This document shows, piece by piece, positions 15,879 to 19,338 of a stretch of DNA of 19,338 bases. Below the pieces are notes generated by a model, which was given only the letters and a program-made list of their open reading frames with translations, searched no databases and was not told the DNA's origin. Source of the DNA: Myxococcales bacterium (GTDB lineage: Bacteria > Myxococcota_A > UBA9160 > SMWR01); contig JACZXC010000005.1 of the NCBI GenBank assembly GCA_022571825.1, positions 1 to 19,338 on the forward strand. Direction: 5' to 3'. Within the stretch, counting starts at the first letter, position 1, and each line of letters begins with the position of its first letter. The translations under genes were made by a program, and so were the position numbers.

Positions 15879-17246
15879 TCAGCTCGCCGCGCGACGAGCG
15901 TCGAGCTGCGCGAGGATGTCGGTATGGGCCTTCCGGGTCAGGGAATAGCCGCGGGCGACCCAGATGCCGATGCCGAGGAAGAAGGCGGGCACGAGGGCCG
16001 TCAGCAAACGAATCGTCAGCCGGGCCGGTTCGCTCGTCGCCCCCCCCTGCTCGAGCCCCAGGCGTCCCAACGCCGCGCCCAGCAGAAGCACCGCCAGGGT
16101 TCCGCCGATCTTGCGCAGGAACATGAAGAATCCGTTGTAGATTCCCTCGCGCCGTTCGCCTGTGCGGAGGTCATCCTCGTCGACGACCTCGCCCAACATG
16201 GCCCACGGCATCAGATCGACCATCGCGAACCCGATGGCGCCCAGCGACACGAAGAACATGAGTACCCAGCGCGGCCAGTCGGGCTGGGCCACCAGCAGCA
16301 GGGTGAAGGAGGTGGCCCACCAGACGGAACCGACGATGAACAGGGTGGACTTCTCGAATCGGGGGGCGATTTTCAGCCAGATGGGCAGCGCGATCGTGAC
16401 CGTCACCAGGAACATTCCCATGGTGAGTTCGAAGTCGCCGGTGCGACCGATCACGTGCGTGAAATACACGATCAGCATGGCCCCGACGACGTCCATGCTG
16501 ATGCGCCCGCAGAGGTAGAGCGCGGCGAGCCTTCGAAAGCTCGCGTGCTGGGACAAGAGGCGTATGCCCTCCCGAAGAGACATCTCGCTCCGTCGCGTCT
16601 GGAAGTCGGGTCGCTCCCAGGTGGCCCGATGGACGGCGAGCCAGGGAAGGGCGACCAGGAATCCGAAGGCGACGCCGGCCCAGGCGTATCCCTCCGGCCC
16701 CCCGCCGAAGGTCTCGGCGACGGGGCGGAGCATGACGGTGGCCGCGAAGGTGCCGAACAGCGATCCCACGGTGCGGTAGGTGTTGAGTGACGTTCGAGCG
16801 TCGTAGCTGGTCGCCATTTCCGGCTGCAACGCCAGATAGGGAACCGAGAGCACGGTCATGGAGATGCTCAAGACCACGTACCAGCTGGTGTAGTAGCTGA
16901 ACATCACGAGCTGGGAGCCCGACGGAATCATCCACATCATCGCAAAGCTGACGCCGAAGGGCAGCGCGGCGATCAGAAAGAACGGGCGTCGACGCCCCCA
17001 TTTCCATCGAGACCGATCGGAGATGCGTCCCATTGCGGGGTCCGTGAATGCGTCCACCATGCGGCCGATGAACTGAACCGCGCCGGCGAGCTCCGGACGG
17101 AGCCCCGCGATCTCGGTCAGAAAGTAGAAGACGTAGACGATGTTGAGCGAGACGAGGACGGTGTTGATGGTGAAATCGCCGGTCGCGTAGACTGACTTGT
17201 GGCCCGGTGTGAGCCTCGCGTCCTCGATGGGCGCGGCGGGGGGCAA
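15879..17246 (-). CDS. GPH-type MFS transporter (MFS_2, sugar or glycoside:cation symporter-like)
   Basis: A 455-residue MFS protein of the glycoside-pentoside-hexuronide:cation symporter branch (PF13347). Its signature is in the loop between helices 2 and 3: GRMVDAFTDPAMGRISD (61-77), then RSRWKWGRRRPF. A second typical block is around SVPYLALQPEMATSYDARTS. About twelve membrane helices are seen. Family members bring in sugars or sulfoquinovose-like compounds with Na+ or H+. In lipid-degradation neighbourhoods of proteobacteria the same fold also appears with unknown substrates, and the context here argues against a sugar. The only usable start is TTG 17246, without a clear ribosome-binding site and 22 bases after the thiolase stop, again suggesting coupling. 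Its TGA is followed after four bases by the next transporter gene. Confidence 0.9.
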   Translation of the reverse strand: MPPAAPIEDARLTPGHKSVYATGDFTINTVLVSLNIVYVFYFLTEIAGLRPELAGAVQFIGRMVDAFTDPAMGRISDRSRWKWGRRRPFFLIAALPFGVSFAMMWMIPSGSQLVMFSYYTSWYVVLSISMTVLSVPYLALQPEMATSYDARTSLNTYRTVGSLFGTFAATVMLRPVAETFGGGPEGYAWAGVAFGFLVALPWLAVHRATWERPDFQTRRSEMSLREGIRLLSQHASFRRLAALYLCGRISMDVVGAMLIVYFTHVIGRTGDFELTMGMFLVTVTIALPIWLKIAPRFEKSTLFIVGSVWWATSFTLLLVAQPDWPRWVLMFFVSLGAIGFAMVDLMPWAMLGEVVDEDDLRTGERREGIYNGFFMFLRKIGGTLAVLLLGAALGRLGLEQGGATSEPARLTIRLLTALVPAFFLGIGIWVARGYSLTRKAHTDILAQLDARRAAS

Positions 17247-17268
17247 CGCGGCGGGCGGACGGTTTCGG

Positions 17269-18468
17269 CTAGGAGCCGAAATCTGCCTTGCGGTAGATCG
17301 TGACGACGGCGGCGCCGCCGAGGCCCAGGTTGTGTTGCAAAGCGACCTTCGCGCCCTCGACCTGGCGCTTGTCAGCCTCGCCGCGCAGCTGCCAGCTGAG
17401 CTCCGAGCACTGGGCGAGGCCGGTGGCTCCCAGAGGGTGGCCCTTCGAGATCAGGCCGCCCGAGGGGTTCACCACCACCCGTCCTCCGTAGGTCTGCGCG
17501 CCGGAGTCCACGAATTCGCCCGCCTTGCCCTCGGGACACAGGCCCAGCGCTTCGTAGGTGCTCATCTCGTTGGCCGAGAAGCAGTCGTGCAACTCCACCA
17601 CGTCCACGTTCTCCGGCCCGAGGCCCGACTGCTCGAATACCTTCTCCGCAGCGGTCCGGGTCATGTCGTAGCCCACCAGCTTGATATCGCTCTTCTCCTC
17701 GAAAGAGCTGGCGTAGTCCGTCGTCATGGCCATGCCGAGGATCTCGATCGCCTGGTCGTGCAAGCCGTGTTTCGCGACGAATTCCTCACTCGCCAACACG
17801 GCGGCCCCGGCGCCGTCGGAGGTCGGGCAGCACTGGAGCTTGGTCAGGGGTTCGTAGACCATCTTCGCATTCAGGATGTCCTCGAGCGAGTACTCATCCT
17901 GAAACTGGGAGTAGGGATTGTTCACCGAGTGCTTGTGGTTCTTCCAGCCGATCTTGGCGAATTGCTCGGCGGTGGTGCCGTACTTCTCCATGTGCTCGCG
18001 CCCCGCGTTTCCGAAGAACTGGGCCGCCGGGGGCGCTTTGGCGAAGCCGCGCTTCTCGATCATCGCCTGGGCATGCTTGTCCATGGGGTTGGTGCGGTCG
18101 GTGTACTTGATACCCAACGACCCCTTTTCCATCTTCTCGAATCCGAGAGCCAGCACGCAGTCGGCGATTCCACCCTCGATGAACTGCTTGGCCATGAAGA
18201 GAGCCGTCGAGCCGGTCGCGCAGTTGTTGTTGACGTTGTAGATCGGGATGCCCGTGAGTCCCAAGGTGTACACGGCGCGCTCGCCGCAGGTCGAATCGCC
18301 GTAGCAGTATCCGACACAGGCCTGTTCAATCTCGCTGAAGGGAACGCCCGCGTCCTCGAGGGCCTTGGTACCGGCCTCCTTGGCCATGTCGGGATAGTCC
18401 CAGTCCTTCGCTCCGGGTTTCTCGAACCGGGTCATTCCCACGCCGACTACGAAGACCTTCCTGCCCAT
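17269..18468 (-). CDS. SCP-x-like thiolase (lipid-transfer protein thiolase domain)
   Basis: A 399-residue thiolase that resembles the N-terminal domain of peroxisomal SCP-x, the enzyme that cleaves branched 3-ketoacyl-CoA from sterol side chains, bile-acid precursors and branched fatty acids. The nucleophile is Cys83 in NNNCATGSTALFMA. His294 lies in ELHDCFSANE and His344 in SKGHPLGATG. The C-terminal loop is HNLGLGGAAVVT, without the CxG cysteine of degradative thiolases, as in SCP-x. Blocks such as HKHSVNNPYSQFQDEYS and LQCCPTSDGA match, as I recall it, the animal protein. The C-terminal SCP2 sterol-carrier domain is absent and the protein ends soon after the thiolase fold. ATG 18468 has GGGAGA seven bases upstream. 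It heads an operon with two transporters. Whether it cleaves (thiolysis) or condenses is not shown by sequence. Confidence 0.93.
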   Translation of the reverse strand: MGRKVFVVGVGMTRFEKPGAKDWDYPDMAKEAGTKALEDAGVPFSEIEQACVGYCYGDSTCGERAVYTLGLTGIPIYNVNNNCATGSTALFMAKQFIEGGIADCVLALGFEKMEKGSLGIKYTDRTNPMDKHAQAMIEKRGFAKAPPAAQFFGNAGREHMEKYGTTAEQFAKIGWKNHKHSVNNPYSQFQDEYSLEDILNAKMVYEPLTKLQCCPTSDGAGAAVLASEEFVAKHGLHDQAIEILGMAMTTDYASSFEEKSDIKLVGYDMTRTAAEKVFEQSGLGPENVDVVELHDCFSANEMSTYEALGLCPEGKAGEFVDSGAQTYGGRVVVNPSGGLISKGHPLGATGLAQCSELSWQLRGEADKRQVEGAKVALQHNLGLGGAAVVTIYRKADFGS

Positions 18469-18675
18469 CTGTGGATCTCCCTATCTGTTCGGCTCCGCCG
18501 CTTCGGGTGCGAATGCTCGGAAATTCGGAGTCTGGCTCTGGATCTGACTCCGAAGTCAACCCAGCCTAGCACGAGGGCGATCGCGGATCTGCTCGCATCC
18601 CGCTCGCGCTCTCCCCTGGGTCGACCCGCAAGCAGTCTCAGCGACAGCGTTCAGCGAGCGCGAGGCCCGGCCGGA
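18469..18675. promoter_or_regulatory. Upstream region of the thiolase operon
   Basis: The largest gap in the window (207 bases) lies between the stop of the terminal SDR and the start of the thiolase. It holds the thiolase ribosome-binding site GGGAGA (minus strand, 18476-18481) and a perfect inverted repeat described separately. The minus-strand hexamer TTGACT (18559 to 18554) is a good -35 match, but no matching -10 follows at the usual distance. No gene is seen here. Confidence 0.4.
18524..18554. repeat. Inverted repeat, 9-base arms, candidate operator
   Basis: TTCGGAGTC (18524-18532) and GACTCCGAA (18546-18554) are exact reverse complements separated by 13 bases. Arm centres are 22 bases apart, about two helical turns, as expected for a dimeric repressor contacting one face of DNA. 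It sits 56 to 86 bases upstream of the thiolase start and touches a TTGACT hexamer on the coding strand. A hairpin in the leader RNA is the alternative. Confidence 0.5.
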
Positions 18676-19338
18676 CTAGATCCGAAAGTGGGAGCGGATC
18701 AGGTGCAGGCTCAGCCAGTCCGGTAGGAGCCGCCGCGCCAGCGGCACCAACCTGGAGTCCGCGCCGGCGGTGTAGCGTACCCGCGGCCAGCGGGCGGTGA
18801 GGGCCCGATGGATCGCCCGGGCGACTCCCGTCGGGCTCGGTGCTTTCGGAAGCGATTCGCGAATCACTCGCTCCACACTGCGGATGCGTGCCCCGTACTT
18901 CGACGCGCTGGGATCTCCCCAGTCCATACGATCGTTGAACCGGGTGTTGATGTCCCCGGGCTCGACAAGGGACACGACCACGCCCGTCGAATGCAGTTCG
19001 CTGCGAAGCGCCAAGGCCAGGGCGTCGACGGCGGCTTTGGTCGCCGAGTAGTGTGCTTGAAACGGAATGGGAGCCCGTCCGGCCAGGGAGCCGACGATGA
19101 CGATGCGGCCCCGCCCCGCCCTGCGCATGGGGGGGACTACGGCGCGCAAGGTGCGCAGCGTGCCGAAGAGATTGGTCTCGAATTGCGCCTTGGCCGTCTC
19201 GATCGACACTTCTTCGACGCTACCGAAGACCCCGACGCCCGCGCAGCAGACGAGGGCGTCGAGGCGGGGCACGGCCGCCAGCACCTCCGCGACGCCCTTG
19301 CCGACGGACCTGTCGTCGCAAACGTCCATCGCGATCCA
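18676..19338 (-). CDS. SDR-family oxidoreductase, N-terminus outside window
   Basis: The frame is open to the window end, giving 220 residues. The first visible residues WIAMDVCDDRSV correspond to the strand-3 aspartate region of SDRs (normally near residue 60), so the cofactor-binding GxxxGxG part is missing and the ATG at 19329 is internal. Visible motifs: CCAGVGVFG (NAG-type turn with Cys-Cys in place of Asn-Asn), structural Asn in ETNLFGTLR, catalytic Ser in IVGSLAG, and Tyr/Lys in YSATKAAVDALA. The C-terminus (RWPRVRYTAGADSRLV, then RRLLPDWL) is the pattern of SDRs related to retinol/steroid dehydrogenases. It points the same way as the thiolase operon but is separated from it by 207 bases. 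An NAD(P)-dependent alcohol or ketone reductase is likely; substrate unknown. Confidence 0.9.
   Translation of the reverse strand, partial: WIAMDVCDDRSVGKGVAEVLAAVPRLDALVCCAGVGVFGSVEEVSIETAKAQFETNLFGTLRTLRAVVPPMRRAGRGRIVIVGSLAGRAPIPFQAHYSATKAAVDALALALRSELHSTGVVVSLVEPGDINTRFNDRMDWGDPSASKYGARIRSVERVIRESLPKAPSPTGVARAIHRALTARWPRVRYTAGADSRLVPLARRLLPDWLSLHLIRSHFRI

Noticed and set aside
18554..18559. TTGACT as a sigma-70 -35 box for the thiolase operon
   Set aside because: No -10-like hexamer lies 16-18 bases downstream on the minus strand, so I do not call a promoter.
17197..18726. Open frame of 509 codons on the + strand opposite the thiolase
   Set aside because: Histidine/valine/leucine-rich shadow of a clear SCP-x thiolase; it also runs through the intergenic region and into the SDR gene.
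1..19338. Defence system, CRISPR array, prophage or transposon
   Set aside because: No repeat arrays, integrase, transposase, nuclease or toxin-antitoxin signature was seen; all sizeable genes are metabolic, transport or peptidase families plus the PF09818 ATPase.

Overview
This is a high-GC, gene-dense (over 90 % coding) chromosomal stretch from what looks like a Gram-negative bacterium. The gene content is an E. coli-type PlsB acyltransferase, a PilZ c-di-GMP protein, an exported M20 peptidase, an F420-type luciferase-like oxidoreductase, an acyl-CoA dehydrogenase of the GGIGFTWE type and an SCP-x-like thiolase. This mix would fit an uncultured Myxococcota, Desulfobacterota or Binatota-like lineage, but that placement is inference from gene content. 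I see no rRNA, tRNA, CRISPR, insertion sequence, phage or plasmid gene. No intergenic gap exceeds about 210 bases.

Layout. 1-1498 (+): the C-terminal part of an acyl-CoA dehydrogenase followed by an F420-type LLM oxidoreductase. 1543-4432 (-): a small membrane-anchored protein, a classical SDR, and a PF09818-type 'ABC-class ATPase', with the last two only 9 nt apart. 4616-4966 (+): a stand-alone PilZ protein that shares its stop palindrome with the convergent M1 aminopeptidase. 4963-7796 (-): a 79-residue unknown protein and the M1 aminopeptidase. 7957-9288 (+): a sodium-dependent NSS/SNF transporter, whose stop palindrome is again shared with the next convergent gene. 9285-13033 (-): an exported M20 amidohydrolase and PlsB. 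13121-14566 (+): a membrane-anchored alpha/beta hydrolase, divergent from M20. 14621-18468 (-): an SCP-x-like thiolase, a GPH-type transporter and an MFS transporter in one tight operon. 18676-19338 (-): an SDR cut by the window end.

How the genes may work together. The two edges carry lipid or isoprenoid/sterol-type beta-oxidation enzymes (dehydrogenase, thiolase, SDRs, F420-type oxidoreductase). The thiolase is co-transcribed with two secondary transporters of different families, which suggests uptake and degradation of an organic acid or steroid-like compound. The middle holds housekeeping or peripheral functions: peptide turnover (M1, M20), amino-acid uptake (NSS) and phospholipid synthesis (PlsB).

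Recurring sequence features. Operon-leading genes mostly start with ATG behind a strong Shine-Dalgarno sequence, while four closely spaced downstream genes start with GTG or TTG and have no clear Shine-Dalgarno, suggesting translational coupling. Two convergent pairs share a CTAG stop. I found no clearly novel multi-gene system. The most interesting items are the PF09818 ATPase, the eukaryote-like SCP-x thiolase operon with a 9-bp inverted repeat upstream, and the membrane-anchored hydrolase of uncertain role.
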